Origin: Blastococcus sp. CT_GayMR19
Lineage (GTDB): Bacteria; Actinomycetota; Actinomycetes; Mycobacteriales; Geodermatophilaceae
Assembly (NCBI RefSeq): GCF_004570385.1
Contig: NZ_SPQL01000006.1
Location: 62,001-126,000 of the forward strand
Direction: 5' to 3'
DNA: 64,000 nucleotides
Part shown: piece by piece, positions 54,737 to 64,000 of the stretch
How the letters are laid out: every line of letters starts with the position of its first letter
Position numbering within the stretch: position 1 is the first letter of the stretch
The notes under the pieces: generated by a model
What the model saw: the letters and a program-made list of their open reading frames with translations, nothing else
Told to the model about the DNA's origin: nothing
Database searches by the model: none
Translations under genes and position numbers: made by a program

Positions 54737-56241
54737 CCGACCGCGACGCGCCGGGCGGGCAGCCCTCGGCCGACGAGGAGACGATCCCCGTCGGCACCGA
54801 GGCCGACGAGCAGCAGGATTCGGACGCCGTCCTCGCCGATGCCACGGCGTCGGCCGACGAGGAGGCCCTGGCCGACGCCGGCCTGCCGCTGGAAGGCCGG
54901 ACGGGAGACCCTGCCTCGGGTGCGGGTCCCGCCGCGGCGCCCGCTGTGGACGGCGCGCGTCCGTCCCCGGCGCCGCCGCGTCGGCCGGCCCGCGCCGCCC
55001 TGTCCAGCCGCCTCTACAACGGCGAGGTCGGGCTGGACGTGGTCGGCCGCAGCCGGCTGATCTACAAGGTCACCGCGGTGGTGGTCCTGCTCTGCGTTGC
55101 CTCGATGGTGTTCCGCGGCTTCAACTTCGGGATCGACTTCGCCGGCGGCAACAGCTTCCGGCTGCCGGGCACCGCGGAGCAGTTGGTCGACGTCCGCGAG
55201 GCGGCCGAGGGCGCCGGCGCCGAGGTGGCCAGCGCGCAGGTCGTCGGCGGCAACACGCTGCTGGTCCGCACCGAGCAGCTGGACAACGACGCCGAGCGGT
55301 CGGTCGTCGAGGCGGTCGCGAATGCGGCCGGGATCCAGCCCAACCAGGTGAGCCCCGAGTCGGTGAGCGCCGAGTGGGGCAGCGACATCACCGACCAGGC
55401 CCTCATCGCCCTGGCCGTCTTCCTCGTCGCCGTGATCCTCTTCCTCGCGGTCCGGTTCCAGCCCAAGATGGCCATCGGCGCGATCGCCGCGCTGGTGCAC
55501 GACATCGTGGTGACCGCCGGGGTCTACTCGATGATCGGTTTCGAGGTGACCCCGTCCACGGTCGTCGGCTTCCTGACCATCCTCGGGTTCTCGCTCTACG
55601 ACACCGTCGTCGTCTTCGACAAGGTCGACGAGAACACTAAGGACCTGGAGAAGAGCGCCCGGATGACCTGGGGCGAGGCGGCCAACCTCGCGGTCAACCA
55701 GACCCTCATGCGCTCGATCAACACCTCCGTGATCGCGCTCCTGCCGGTCGCCGGGCTGCTGTTCGTCGGCGCGGGCCTGCTGGGCGTCGGGACGCTCAAG
55801 GACCTCGCCCTGGTGCTGTTCGTCGGTCTCGCCGCGGGCGCCTACTCCTCGATCTTCCTGGCCACCCCGATCGTGGCCGACCTCAAGGAGCGCGAGCCGG
55901 AGCAGGTGGCCCTGCGCCGGCGGGTGCTCGCCCGCCGCTCCGCGGCCGGCCGCACCGGCCCCGCTCCGGCCACCCGACCCGGGCAGGTGGCCAGCGCCCG
56001 GCGGGCCGCCCCGGCCCGGAGCAGCTCGGCCGTCGCGCTCACGGAGCGCGATCTGCCGGAGCACGCGGAGGCCGACGTGGTCGTCGAGTCGCCGTCCTCC
56101 GTCCGGCCCGATGGGTGGGCGGGACAAGGACAGGGCGCGCTGGCCGGCCAGCGCGGTGGTGCCACGGCGGCCCCGCGGCCGGGGGCACGCCCGCAGCGCC
56201 CCGGCTCCGACCGCCGGTCCCCGGGCAAGCGACGCAAGTGA
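54733..56241 (+). CDS. secF: protein translocase subunit SecF, extended
   Basis: The 502-aa SecF is longer than the usual 300-400 aa. About 90 acidic, Ala/Pro-rich residues precede the core start SSRLYNGEVGLDVVGRSRLIYKV. The core has RGFNFGIDFAGGNSFRLPG, LAVRFQPKMAIGAIAALVHDIVVTAGVYSMIGFEVTPSTVVGFLTILGFSLYDTVVVFDKVDENTK and SINTSVIALLPVAGLLFVG. A basic/Ala/Gly-rich tail of about 110 residues ends in RRSPGKRRK and may contact the ribosome or membrane surface (inference). It is coupled to both secD and apt by 4-nt overlaps. Confidence 0.96.
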   Translation: MTDRDAPGGQPSADEETIPVGTEADEQQDSDAVLADATASADEEALADAGLPLEGRTGDPASGAGPAAAPAVDGARPSPAPPRRPARAALSSRLYNGEVGLDVVGRSRLIYKVTAVVVLLCVASMVFRGFNFGIDFAGGNSFRLPGTAEQLVDVREAAEGAGAEVASAQVVGGNTLLVRTEQLDNDAERSVVEAVANAAGIQPNQVSPESVSAEWGSDITDQALIALAVFLVAVILFLAVRFQPKMAIGAIAALVHDIVVTAGVYSMIGFEVTPSTVVGFLTILGFSLYDTVVVFDKVDENTKDLEKSARMTWGEAANLAVNQTLMRSINTSVIALLPVAGLLFVGAGLLGVGTLKDLALVLFVGLAAGAYSSIFLATPIVADLKEREPEQVALRRRVLARRSAAGRTGPAPATRPGQVASARRAAPARSSSAVALTERDLPEHAEADVVVESPSSVRPDGWAGQGQGALAGQRGGATAAPRPGARPQRPGSDRRSPGKRRK

Positions 56242-56828
56242 GCACCGTTCCGCGGGAGCCGGCGGACGCGGCGACGCCGATCGACGCGCTCATCGCCGGC
56301 CTCGCGGTGGACGTGCCCGACTTCCCGGAGCCGGGCGTGCTCTTCCGCGACCTGACGCCGGTGTTCGCCGACGGTCCGGCCTTCCGGCGGGTGATCGACG
56401 GGCTCGCGGAACCGTCGGTGGCCGACCCGCGCGCCGCCGCGGGGCCTTGTGAGCGGGCGTTCGACGTCGTCGTGGGGGTGGAGGCCCGTGGGTTCCTGCT
56501 CGCCGCGGCGGTGGCCTACGACGCCGGTGTCGGGGTCGTCCTCGTACGCAAGGCGGGCAAGCTGCCGCGCGCCAGCCTCGCCGCCGACTACACGCTCGAG
56601 TACGGCACCGCGACCCTCGAGCTGCACGCGGACGCCATCCGGCCGGGGCAGCGCGTGCTCGTGGTCGACGACGTGCTGGCCACCGGCGGCACGCTCGGCG
56701 CGGCGATCGCTCTCGTGGAAGGCGCCGGGGGAGTGGTGGCCGCCGTCTCGGTGATCATCGAGCTCGCCGCCCTCGGTGGGCGGGAGCGGATCGCGCCGCA
56801 CGCCGTGCACGCGCTCTGGACCACCTGA
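56238..56828 (+). CDS. apt: adenine phosphoribosyltransferase
   Basis: Apt salvages adenine with PRPP to AMP. The 196-aa protein has [75 protein letters not shown] and the PRPP-binding motif [30 protein letters not shown] at 56238 overlaps the secF stop. An insert of about 12 residues ([14 protein letters not shown]) precedes the second conserved block. The order secDF-apt-relA is conserved across actinobacteria. Confidence 0.95.
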   Translation: MSTVPREPADAATPIDALIAGLAVDVPDFPEPGVLFRDLTPVFADGPAFRRVIDGLAEPSVADPRAAAGPCERAFDVVVGVEARGFLLAAAVAYDAGVGVVLVRKAGKLPRASLAADYTLEYGTATLELHADAIRPGQRVLVVDDVLATGGTLGAAIALVEGAGGVVAAVSVIIELAALGGRERIAPHAVHALWTT

Positions 56829-56852
56829 CCGGGCGCCACCTCACCAGGACCC

Positions 56853-56881
56853 GGTCGATCGGGGGGCCGCCCGGCTAACAT
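56853..56881 (+). promoter_or_regulatory. possible relA promoter
   Basis: GGTCGA (56853-56858) and TAACAT (56876-56881) are spaced 17 nt, giving a leader of about 32 nt with AGGAG as ribosome binding site. Confidence 0.35.
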
Positions 56882-56919
56882 GGCGATGGTCCGCCGTTCT
56901 TCGTCCCGCAGGAGTCGCC

Positions 56920-59400
56920 GTGGCCCCCGACGTAGCCGCCGATGCGGCCGCCGCGCGCCCCGGGGAGCCGGCCACCGGGACGGTTCCGCCCGCGGCGACG
57001 GACACCGCGCAGGAGACCGCGCCGGACACCGCGCAGGAGACCGCGCCGGACCGTCGCCCGCTGCCCGACCGCCCCGCGGTCCGCCGTCCCGACGACGTCG
57101 GCTCCGAGCCCGACTCCGAGCCCGGCGCCCCGCGGCGCAGTGTGATGGACCGGCTGGCTCGCCGGATCGTCGCCGGGCAGCGGAGCCCGCTGGTCCGGCC
57201 GGTGCTGGAGCCGCTGGCCTCCCTCCACCGGCAGAGTCACGCGAAGGCCGATCTCGCGCTGCTGCAGCGGGCCTACGACGTCGCGGAGGCCGCCCACGCC
57301 GGCCAGAAGCGCAAGAGCGGTGACCCGTACATCACCCACCCGCTCGCCGTCGCCACCATCCTCGCCGGCCTGGGCATGGACACCACGACGCTGGTGGCCG
57401 CCCTCCTGCACGACACGGTGGAGGACACCGGCGCCACGCTGGAGGCGATCACCGCGGAGTTCGGGTCCGAGGTCGCCCACCTCGTCGACGGCGTCACCAA
57501 GATCGACCGGGTCAAGCTCGGCGACGCGGCGCAGGCCGAGACGATCCGCAAGATGATCGTGGCGATGGCCCGCGACCCGCGCGTCCTGGTCATCAAGCTG
57601 GCCGACCGGCTGCACAACATGCGCACCCTGCGGTTCCTGCCGCCGGAGAAGCAGGAGACCAAGGCGCGCGAGACGCTGGAGATCCTCGCGCCGCTGGCCC
57701 ACCGCCTCGGCATGAACACGATCAAGTGGGAGCTCGAGGACCTCGCGTTCGCCACGCTCTACCCGAAGCGCTACGACGAGATCGTGCGCCTCGTGGCCGA
57801 GCGGGCGCCCTCGAGGGACACCTACCTGGCCGAGGTGACCTCCGCGGTCACCGAGCAGCTGAAGGCCGCCAAGATCGAGGCCGTCGTCACCGGCCGCCCC
57901 AAGCACTACTACTCGATCTACCAGAAGATGATCGTCCGTGGCCGCGACTTCACCGACATCTGGGACCTCGTCGGCATCCGCGTCCTGGTCGACTCGGTGC
58001 GCGACTGCTACGCGGCGCTGGGCATCATGCACGCCCACTGGCAGCCGGTGCCCGGGCGCTTCAAGGACTTCGTGGCCATGCCGAAGTTCAACATGTACCA
58101 GTCGCTGCACACGACGGTGATCGGCCCGCACGGGAAGCCCGTCGAGCTGCAGATCCGCACGCACGACATGCACCGCACCGCCGACTACGGCATCGCGGCG
58201 CACTGGAAGTACAAGGAGAAGGCGCGCGCCGGCGGCAAGCCCAGCGCCGGAGAGTTCGGTGCGCCGGCCAAGCCCGGCACGCCCGACGACATGCTGTGGC
58301 TGCGCCAGCTGCTGGACTGGCAGCGCGAGGCGCAGGAGCCCGGGGAGTTCCTGGAGACGCTGCGCTACGACCTCGGTCCGCAGGAGGTCTTCGTCTTCAC
58401 GCCCAAGGGCGACGTCATCAGCCTGCCGGGCGAGTCCACCCCGGTCGACTTCGCCTACGCCGTCCACACCGAGGTCGGGCACCACTGCACCGGCGCCCGG
58501 GTCAACGGCTCGCTGGTCTCGCTGGACAGCAAGCTCTCCAACGGTGACGTCGTAGAGGTCTTCACCACCCGCTCGTCCTCCGGCCCCTCGCAGGACTGGC
58601 TGAGCTTCGTCGGCTCGTCCCGGGCGCGCACCAAGATCCGGCAGTGGTTCACCAAGGAGCGCCGCGAGGACGCCGTCGAGGCCGGCAAGGAGGCGCTGAC
58701 CCGCGCGATGCGCAAGGCCGGCCTGCCGCTGCAGCGCCTCCTCGGGGGCGAGGCCCTGAGCACGCTGGCCAAGGACCTGCGCTTCGCCGACGTGACCGCG
58801 CTCTACGCGGCCGTCGGGGAGCACCAGCTCTCGGCCGCCTCCGTCGTCGAGAAGCTGATGACGGCGCTCGGCGGGCCCGAGGGCGCGGCCGAGGACATCG
58901 CCGAGACGGCGATCCCGACGCGGCACACGGTCACCCGGCGGGCCGCCGGCGGCGACCCCGGCGTCGTCGTCCACGGGATGACCGACGTGTGGGCCAAGCT
59001 CGCCAAGTGCTGCACCCCCGTCCCGGGTGACGCCATCCTCGGGTTCGTCACGCGCGGCGGTGGGGTCAGCGTGCACCGGACCGACTGCACCAACGCCGCC
59101 GATCTGCAGCGCAAGCCCGAACGGCTGGTCGAGGTCGAGTGGGCCAGCGCCCCGGGCTCGGTTTTCCTGGTCGCCATCCAGGTCGAGGCGCTGGACCGCC
59201 ACCGCCTGCTGTCCGACGTCACCAAGGCGCTGGCCGACGAGCGGGTCAACATCCTGTCCGCGTCCGTGCAGACCAGCCGCGACCGGGTGGCGGTCAGCCG
59301 GTTCACCTTCGAGCTCGCCGATCCGGCCCATCTCGGCGCCGTGCTGCAGACGGTGCGCAACGTCGACGGCGTCTTCGACGTCGAGCGCGTCACTGCTTGA
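56920..59400 (+). CDS. relA: bifunctional (p)ppGpp synthetase/hydrolase RelA/SpoT (Rel)
   Basis: The enzyme makes and degrades (p)ppGpp in the stringent response. The 826-aa product has an HD hydrolase domain ([33 protein letters not shown]), a synthetase domain ([46 protein letters not shown]), a TGS domain ([34 protein letters not shown]) and a C-terminal zinc-finger/ACT region ([21 protein letters not shown]). HDxxED is intact, so hydrolysis is expected. About 80 disordered residues precede the core and contain a duplicated DTAQETAP unit. GTG at 56920 follows AGGAG by 5 nt. Confidence 0.97.
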   Translation: MAPDVAADAAAARPGEPATGTVPPAATDTAQETAPDTAQETAPDRRPLPDRPAVRRPDDVGSEPDSEPGAPRRSVMDRLARRIVAGQRSPLVRPVLEPLASLHRQSHAKADLALLQRAYDVAEAAHAGQKRKSGDPYITHPLAVATILAGLGMDTTTLVAALLHDTVEDTGATLEAITAEFGSEVAHLVDGVTKIDRVKLGDAAQAETIRKMIVAMARDPRVLVIKLADRLHNMRTLRFLPPEKQETKARETLEILAPLAHRLGMNTIKWELEDLAFATLYPKRYDEIVRLVAERAPSRDTYLAEVTSAVTEQLKAAKIEAVVTGRPKHYYSIYQKMIVRGRDFTDIWDLVGIRVLVDSVRDCYAALGIMHAHWQPVPGRFKDFVAMPKFNMYQSLHTTVIGPHGKPVELQIRTHDMHRTADYGIAAHWKYKEKARAGGKPSAGEFGAPAKPGTPDDMLWLRQLLDWQREAQEPGEFLETLRYDLGPQEVFVFTPKGDVISLPGESTPVDFAYAVHTEVGHHCTGARVNGSLVSLDSKLSNGDVVEVFTTRSSSGPSQDWLSFVGSSRARTKIRQWFTKERREDAVEAGKEALTRAMRKAGLPLQRLLGGEALSTLAKDLRFADVTALYAAVGEHQLSAASVVEKLMTALGGPEGAAEDIAETAIPTRHTVTRRAAGGDPGVVVHGMTDVWAKLAKCCTPVPGDAILGFVTRGGGVSVHRTDCTNAADLQRKPERLVEVEWASAPGSVFLVAIQVEALDRHRLLSDVTKALADERVNILSASVQTSRDRVAVSRFTFELADPAHLGAVLQTVRNVDGVFDVERVTA

Positions 59401-59410
59401 CGAACGATTC

Positions 59411-59446
59411 CGGACGGCCCGCCCCCCGAGGGGACCGGGCCGTCCG
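59411..59446. terminator. bidirectional terminator between relA and the cyclophilin gene
   Basis: CGGACGGCCCG (59411-59421) pairs with CGGGCCGTCCG (59436-59446) around a 14-nt loop, 10 nt after the relA stop and 12 nt after the stop of the convergent gene. Confidence 0.7.
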
Positions 59447-59458
59447 TCGCTCGTCAGG

Positions 59459-60241
59459 TCACCCGGCGACCGTCATGGCGGTGATCGTCACCGGCTCGGC
59501 CGGGGGCCCGTCGGCAGCGCCGTCGGCGATCCCGTTCGTGGCGATGCTGTCGAGCACCGCCAGGCCCGGCTCGTCGATCGTGCCGACGACGGTGTAGTTC
59601 GGGTTCCCCTCGAGGCTGTCACCGAAGACCAGGAAGAACTGGCTGCCGTCGCTGCCCTGCCCGGAGTTGGCCATGGCGACGGTGCCCCGCGGGTAGGTCT
59701 CCTCGCCGGTCGCCTGGGTCGGGTAGTCGAAGGCAGCCCCGCCGCGACCGGTGCCGCTCGGGTCACCGCACTGCAGCACCTGCAGGTTGGGGCTGTTGGT
59801 CTCCCGGTGGCAGTTCGTGTTGTCGAAGAAGCCCTGCTCGGCCAGGTGGACGATGGCCCCGGCGGCGCACGGCGCGTTCTCCTGGTCGAGGGTGAGGCCG
59901 ATGTCGCCGAAGTTGGTCGACATGGTCACCGCCCGGGTGCCGGTGGTCGGCACGTCACCGGACGGCACGTCGACCTCGGTCAGATCCGGGTTTCCGGAGG
60001 TGTCGGCCACGTAGGTGCAGGCACCGGTCTCGGCCGCGGCCGTGGTGTCGTTCTCGGTGTCGTCGTCGCCGCTGAAGACGCCGGTGAGCAGCAGCACCGC
60101 CCCGACCACCACGAGGACGGAGACCACCGTCGCCACGATCGCGAGGTTGCGGCGGCGACGGGCCGTCTGCTCGGCGCGGCGCTCCAGCTGCTTCTGCAGG
60201 TGGCGCTGCGCGGCCTGACGGCGCTGCTTGTCTGTGGGCAC
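59459..60241 (-). CDS. membrane-anchored cyclophilin-type peptidyl-prolyl isomerase
   Basis: The 260-aa protein has a basic, coiled N-terminus ([25 protein letters not shown]), one helix ([25 protein letters not shown]) and an extracytoplasmic cyclophilin domain with [62 protein letters not shown] and [18 protein letters not shown]. It corresponds in position and design to the membrane PpiB of mycobacteria and probably assists folding of exported proteins. GTG at 60241 has GAGGAG upstream. It is divergent from the MBL gene. Confidence 0.92.
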   Translation of the reverse strand: MPTDKQRRQAAQRHLQKQLERRAEQTARRRRNLAIVATVVSVLVVVGAVLLLTGVFSGDDDTENDTTAAAETGACTYVADTSGNPDLTEVDVPSGDVPTTGTRAVTMSTNFGDIGLTLDQENAPCAAGAIVHLAEQGFFDNTNCHRETNSPNLQVLQCGDPSGTGRGGAAFDYPTQATGEETYPRGTVAMANSGQGSDGSQFFLVFGDSLEGNPNYTVVGTIDEPGLAVLDSIATNGIADGAADGPPAEPVTITAMTVAG

Positions 60242-60388
60242 GATCGGGAACTCCTCGGACAGGCGGGGGCTCGGCGGGGCGGCGCCGGAGAAGTCCCGGA
60301 ACGGCCGCGGTCCGCTGGTCGAGGTCCGAGTCTAGGAGGCGGTGCTGTGCGTTCCCCGGCAGCGCCGGGGCCCTCGGAGCGCCCCGCG

Positions 60389-60400
60389 TAACCTGCACGG
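60389..60400 (+). promoter_or_regulatory. likely leaderless promoter of the MBL gene (-10 TAACCT)
   Basis: TAACCT at 60389-60394 is 6 nt before the GTG, without a ribosome binding site. Confidence 0.4.
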
Positions 60401-61084
60401 GTGCTCATCCGCTCCTTTCCCGCCGGCGCGTTCGGCACGAACTGCTACGCCGTCGCCCAGGGGGCGGGGCAGGAGTGCGTCGTCGTCGATCCCGGCATGG
60501 ACGCCGTCGCTCCGCTGGCCGAGATGCTGGCGGCGGACGGCCTCAAGCCCGTCGCGGTGGTGCTGACCCACGGCCACCTGGACCACACGTTCTCGGTGCT
60601 CCCGGTCTGCGACGGCTACGACATCCCGGCCTACCTGCACCCCGACGACTTCGGCATGCTGTCGGACCCGGGCCGCTGGCACGGTCCCGCCTTGGCCCCG
60701 CTGATCACCGGGGTCCGGCTGCCCGACCCGTCGGACGTCAAGCGGCTCGACGACGGCGCCGTCCTGTCGCTGGCCGGGGTGGAGCTGACCGTGCGACACG
60801 CCCCGGGCCACACCCGCGGGTCGGTGATGTTCTCCGTCGACCTGGGGGAGGCTCCCGGACTGCTCGCCGGCGACGTGCTGTTCGCCGGCTCCGTCGGCCG
60901 GGTGGACCTGCCCGGTGGGTCGTGGGAGGCGATGCTCCGCTCGCTGCGCGACGTCGTCCTGCCGCTGGAGGACGAGACGGTCGTACTGCCCGGGCACGGG
61001 CCGGCCACCACGATCGGCCGCGAGCGGGCGACGAACCCGTATCTCGCCGAGGCCGCCTCGGCACCGAGCGGGCGCGGGCTGTGA
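60401..61084 (+). CDS. metallo-beta-lactamase-fold hydrolase (glyoxalase II-like)
   Basis: The 227-aa enzyme has the zinc motif [17 protein letters not shown], the [16 protein letters not shown] segment, the bridging Asp in [14 protein letters not shown] and the last His in [15 protein letters not shown]. It is the counterpart of the glyoxalase II-like gene found between ppiB and hisS in M. tuberculosis. Actinobacteria generally lack glutathione, so the true thioester substrate is uncertain. The stop overlaps hisS (GTGA). Confidence 0.9.
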   Translation: MLIRSFPAGAFGTNCYAVAQGAGQECVVVDPGMDAVAPLAEMLAADGLKPVAVVLTHGHLDHTFSVLPVCDGYDIPAYLHPDDFGMLSDPGRWHGPALAPLITGVRLPDPSDVKRLDDGAVLSLAGVELTVRHAPGHTRGSVMFSVDLGEAPGLLAGDVLFAGSVGRVDLPGGSWEAMLRSLRDVVLPLEDETVVLPGHGPATTIGRERATNPYLAEAASAPSGRGL

Positions 61085-62343
61085 GCGATCTGCGCGCCCC
61101 GAAGGGCACGTTCGACACGCTGCCGCCGGACTCGGCGCGCTTCCTGGCCGTCCGCGACACGCTGACCGCGCCGCTGCGCCGGGCCGGCTACGGCTACGTC
61201 GAGACGCCGGTGTTCGAGGAGACCGCCGTCTTCTCGCGCGGGGTGGGGGAGTCGACCGACGTCGTCTCCAAGGAGATGTACACGTTCGACGACCGCGGCG
61301 GCCGCTCGCTGACCCTGCGCCCCGAGCTCACCGCCGGGCTGATGCGGGCGTTCATCGAGCACCGGCTGCACGACGGCGCGCTGCCGGTGAAGCTGTGGAC
61401 AGTCGGTTCGGCGTTCCGGTACGAGCGCCCGCAGGCCGGCCGGTACCGGCACTTCACCCAGGTCGACATGGAGGCGCTCGGCGTCGACGATCCGGCGCTG
61501 GACGCCGAGGTGGTGGCGCTGGGGGTGCAGGGCTTCCGCGACCTCGGGCTGACCGACTTCGAGCTGCTGCTCACCTCCCTGGGCGACGCCACCTGCCGCC
61601 CGCAGTACCGCGAGCTGCTCGTGGAGTTCCTCGCGAAGCTGGACCTCGACGAGGACACCCGGCGGCGGGCGGAGATCAACCCGCTGCGGGTGCTGGACGA
61701 CAAGCGGCCCGAGGTGCAGGCGCAGCTGGACGACGCCCCGCTGATGGTCGACCACCTCTCGGACTCCACCAGGGCCCACTACGACGCCGTCCGCCAGCAC
61801 CTCACCGACCTCGGGGTGACCTGGACCGAGGCCCCGAAGCTGGTCCGCGGACTGGACTACTACACGAAGACGACGTTCGAGTTCGTCCACCACGGACTGG
61901 GGTCGCAGTCGGCCATCGGCGGCGGCGGCCGCTACGACGGTCTGTCCGCGGCGCTCGGCGGACCGGACCTCTCGGGCATCGGCTACGCCGTCGGTGTGGA
62001 CCGGACGCTGCTGGCGGTGCAGGCCGAGGGGCTGGACATCGGCACGTCCGCGGGCGTGCAGGCGTTCGTGGTCCCGCTGGGGGCCGAGGCCAAGCGGGTC
62101 GCCGTCCGCCTGGTGGGGGAGCTCCGGCAGGCCGGCGTCGCCGCCGACACCGTCTACGGCGACCGCGGCCTCAAGGGCGCCATGAAGGCCGCCGACCGCT
62201 CGGGTGCCTCGCACGTCGTGGTGATCGGCGACCGCGACCTCGCCGAGGGAGTCGGCCAGCTCAAGGACATGTCCACCGGCGAACAGCGGCCGGTCCCGGT
62301 CGGGGAGCTGTTCGAGACGGTGCGTGGAACGGTGGGGGCGTGA
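61081..62343 (+). CDS. hisS: histidyl-tRNA synthetase
   Basis: The 420-aa class II synthetase begins [18 protein letters not shown]. It has motif 1 near [34 protein letters not shown], motif 2 [27 protein letters not shown], the histidine-specific [15 protein letters not shown], and motif 3 around [17 protein letters not shown] with [14 protein letters not shown]. The C-terminal anticodon-binding domain is complete. GTG at 61081 overlaps the MBL stop. A repeat-rich spacer follows. Confidence 0.97.
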   Translation: MSDLRAPKGTFDTLPPDSARFLAVRDTLTAPLRRAGYGYVETPVFEETAVFSRGVGESTDVVSKEMYTFDDRGGRSLTLRPELTAGLMRAFIEHRLHDGALPVKLWTVGSAFRYERPQAGRYRHFTQVDMEALGVDDPALDAEVVALGVQGFRDLGLTDFELLLTSLGDATCRPQYRELLVEFLAKLDLDEDTRRRAEINPLRVLDDKRPEVQAQLDDAPLMVDHLSDSTRAHYDAVRQHLTDLGVTWTEAPKLVRGLDYYTKTTFEFVHHGLGSQSAIGGGGRYDGLSAALGGPDLSGIGYAVGVDRTLLAVQAEGLDIGTSAGVQAFVVPLGAEAKRVAVRLVGELRQAGVAADTVYGDRGLKGAMKAADRSGASHVVVIGDRDLAEGVGQLKDMSTGEQRPVPVGELFETVRGTVGA

Positions 62344-62497
62344 CCGTGAGAAGGACGCGCGAGCGAGCATCGCAGGGAGATGCCGGGAGCCGACAGCGAG
62401 TGAGCATCGCAGCGAGCGCCAGTGAGCGAGGAGCGGAGCGAGCGCGGAGGCGACTGACGATCTCGACCGAGGAGCGGAACGAGCGCGGAGTCGAACG
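62344..62497. repeat. repeat-rich spacer between hisS and the aldo/keto reductase gene
   Basis: Positions 62399-62454 match 51281-51336 of the ruvA-ruvB spacer with two mismatches, in the same orientation relative to the genes. GAGCATCGCAG recurs at about 62366-62376 and 62402-62412, and GAGGAGCGGA recurs twice. The last GGAG (62487-62490) serves as ribosome binding site of the next gene. Confidence 0.75.
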
Positions 62498-63487
62498 ATG
62501 AGCATGGAGCAGCGGCCCTTGGGGCGAACGGGCGCGGACGTGTCGGTCATCGGGCTGGGCACCTGGCAGCTCGGCGGCGACTGGGGGGACGTCGACGACG
62601 ACGCCGCCGCCGAGGTCCTGGACGCCGCCCTCGACGCCGGGGTCACCCTGCTCGACACCGCCGACGTCTACGGCGACGGCCGGTCGGAGGTGCGGATCCG
62701 TCAGTCGCTGGCCGCCCGGTCCGACCGTCCCTTCGTCGCCACCAAGGCCGGCCGCCGGGCCGATCCCTTCGAGGCGGCCCAGTACACGCCGGAGAACCTG
62801 CGGGCGTGGGTCGACCGGTCCCGCCGCAACCTCGGCGTCGACACCCTGGACCTCGTCCAGCTGCACTGCCCGCCCCCCGCGACCTACGAGGACGACCGCG
62901 TGTACGACACGCTGGACGCCCTGGTCGCCGAGGAGGCGATCGCCGCCTACGGGGTCTCGGTCGAGTCGGTTGCGGAGGGTCTGCGCGCGATCCAGCGCCC
63001 CGGCGTCCAGTCGCTGCAGGTCATCCTCAACATCTTCCGACGCAAGCCGCTGGAGGAGCTGCTGCCGGCCGCGCGGAGGGCCGACGTCGGGATCCTCGCC
63101 CGGGTGCCCCTGGCCAGCGGGCTCCTGACCGGCAAGTACGACGAGTCGACGACGTTCCCGGCCGACGACCACCGGAACTTCAACCGGCACGGCGAGGCCT
63201 TCGACGTCGGCGAGACCTTCGCCGGCGTGCCCTTCGAGGTCGGGGTGGACGCCGCACGGGAGGTCGCCGCGATCGCCGGGCCCGACGTGCCGACGTCCGC
63301 GTTCGCGCTGCGCTGGGTGATCGACCAGCCCGGCGTCACCACCGTCATCCCCGGCGCCCGCAACGTCTCCCAGGTGCGCGGCAACGTCGCCGCCGCCACC
63401 CTCGCCCCGCTCTCGCAGTCCCAGCTCAGCGACCTCGAGCGCGTGTACGACGAGCGCATCCGCGCCCACGTCCACGACCGCTGGTAA
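62498..63487 (+). CDS. aldo/keto reductase
   Basis: The 329-aa TIM-barrel oxidoreductase has QRPLGRTGADVSVIGLGTWQLGG at the start, the catalytic Asp/Tyr in LLDTADVYGDGRSEVRI, the Lys in PFVATKAGRRAD, the His in LVQLHCPPPATYED, and an NADPH-binding end (RWVIDQPGVTTVIPGARNVSQVRGN). It probably reduces aldehydes or ketones with NADPH; substrate unknown. ATG at 62498 is 7 nt after GGAG; a second ATG two codons later is also possible. Confidence 0.9.
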   Translation: MSMEQRPLGRTGADVSVIGLGTWQLGGDWGDVDDDAAAEVLDAALDAGVTLLDTADVYGDGRSEVRIRQSLAARSDRPFVATKAGRRADPFEAAQYTPENLRAWVDRSRRNLGVDTLDLVQLHCPPPATYEDDRVYDTLDALVAEEAIAAYGVSVESVAEGLRAIQRPGVQSLQVILNIFRRKPLEELLPAARRADVGILARVPLASGLLTGKYDESTTFPADDHRNFNRHGEAFDVGETFAGVPFEVGVDAAREVAAIAGPDVPTSAFALRWVIDQPGVTTVIPGARNVSQVRGNVAAATLAPLSQSQLSDLERVYDERIRAHVHDRW

Positions 63488-63532
63488 CCGGCCACCCGGT
63501 CCTTCCCACCGCCCTCTGAAAGGCCCTTCTCA

Positions 63533-64000
63533 GTGCTTCGCACCCACGACGCCGGCACGCTCCGCGCGTCCGACGCCGGTTCCACCGTCACCCTCGCCGG
63601 CTGGGTCGCCCGCCGCCGCGATCACGGCGGCGTCGTCTTCCTCGACGTGCGGGACGCCTCCGGCTACGTCCAGGTCGTCGTCCGCGAGGAGGAGGCCCAC
63701 CACCTCCGCAACGAGTACTGCGTCCTCGTGACCGGTGAGGTGCGCCGCCGTCCGGAGGGCAACGAGAACCCCGAGCTCCCGACCGGCGAGATCGAGGTGG
63801 CGACGACGTCGCTGCAGGTGCTGTCGGCGTCTGCGCCGCTGCCGTTCCCGATCGAGACCGACCAGGCGGCCGGGGACGACGTCCGCTACGCCTACCGCTA
63901 CCTCGACCTGCGCCGCCAGGGCCCGGCGAAGGCGCTGCGGCTGCGCTCGGAGGTGAACCGGATCGCCCGCGGGGTGATGGCCGGGCACGGGTTCGTCGAG
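63533..64000 (+). CDS. aspS: aspartyl-tRNA synthetase, 5' part
   Basis: The first 156 codons are present; the gene runs off the window. The N-terminal OB-fold anticodon-binding domain is visible: [49 protein letters not shown]. It is followed by [22 protein letters not shown] and YRYLDLRR, the AspRS hallmark before motif 1. GTG at 63533 has GAAAGG 9 nt upstream. Actinobacterial enzymes of this type are often non-discriminating (Asp and Asn), which the visible part cannot decide. Confidence 0.96.
   Translation, partial: MLRTHDAGTLRASDAGSTVTLAGWVARRRDHGGVVFLDVRDASGYVQVVVREEEAHHLRNEYCVLVTGEVRRRPEGNENPELPTGEIEVATTSLQVLSASAPLPFPIETDQAAGDDVRYAYRYLDLRRQGPAKALRLRSEVNRIARGVMAGHGFVE

Noticed and set aside
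56875-59331. 818-codon antisense frame over relA
   Set aside because: Composition artefact; sense strand carries all Rel domains intact.

Overview
The window is 64 kb of very GC-rich actinobacterial chromosome. It has short spacers, many 4-nt start/stop overlaps, GTG starts and several probable leaderless genes. Gene content and order (thrS-HIT-pgsA-patA-pimA, pdxS/pdxT-yebC-ruvCAB, yajC-secDF-apt-relA-ppiase-MBL-hisS) match the classic actinobacterial backbone known from Mycobacterium. An SsgA-like protein, an ANTAR regulator beside a Liv transporter, and families of short GC-rich intergenic palindromes suggest a Geodermatophilaceae-type organism (Blastococcus, Geodermatophilus, Modestobacter). 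The family assignment is inference. No plasmid, phage, insertion sequence, CRISPR array or rRNA is visible.

Layout. 1-2.6 kb: end of trpB, then trpA and lgt. 3-9.3 kb: glutamate synthase gltB and gltD, with a small hairpin-bearing insertion between them. 9.5-14.4 kb: pyk, a TesB thioesterase, an EamA exporter and a PLP-dependent decarboxylase, flanked by inverted copies of a composite repeat. 14.5-15.3 kb: an odd tRNA with a CAA anticodon and the ANTAR regulator pdtaR. 15.5-20.4 kb: branched-chain amino-acid ABC operon (livJ-H-M-G-F). 20.5-23.1 kb: a convergent polar amino-acid ABC operon. 23.3-28.6 kb: an acetyltransferase, a hotdog thioesterase, polA, a frameshifted aac(2')-I and a methyltransferase. 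28.8-32.3 kb: rpsA, a 90-aa small protein, coaE and an esterase. 32.4-35.6 kb: tRNA-Gly, tRNA-Cys and tRNA-Val(GAC), an SsgA-like protein, a SigK/RskA sigma/anti-sigma pair, a PGPGW membrane protein and tRNA-Val(CAC). 35.6-38.7 kb: a DUF4190 membrane protein, an HNH-MOSC fusion ORF and a CapA-like lipoprotein. 38.7-44.7 kb: thrS, HIT and phosphatidylinositol/PIM synthesis. 44.8-49.2 kb: PLP synthase pdxS and pdxT, split by a four-gene minus-strand accessory block. 49.2-56.8 kb: yebC, ruvCAB, yajC, secDF and apt. 56.9-64 kb: relA, a membrane cyclophilin, an MBL hydrolase, hisS, an aldo/keto reductase and the start of aspS.

The genes are mostly housekeeping: amino-acid synthesis and import, glycolysis, DNA repair, translation, secretion, stringent response and envelope lipid. 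I found no convincing new enzymatic system. The most interesting signals are small. They are the 112-bp insertion with a 21-bp flanking duplication that uncouples gltB from gltD; several dispersed intergenic repeat families; a 9-bp-period tandem motif shared by the promoters of the SsgA-like gene and the 90-aa gene; a class-I-shaped tRNA with a leucine anticodon; a one-base frameshift in aac(2')-I; a CTG-initiated gene; and an HNH-MOSC reading frame with no intervening stop.
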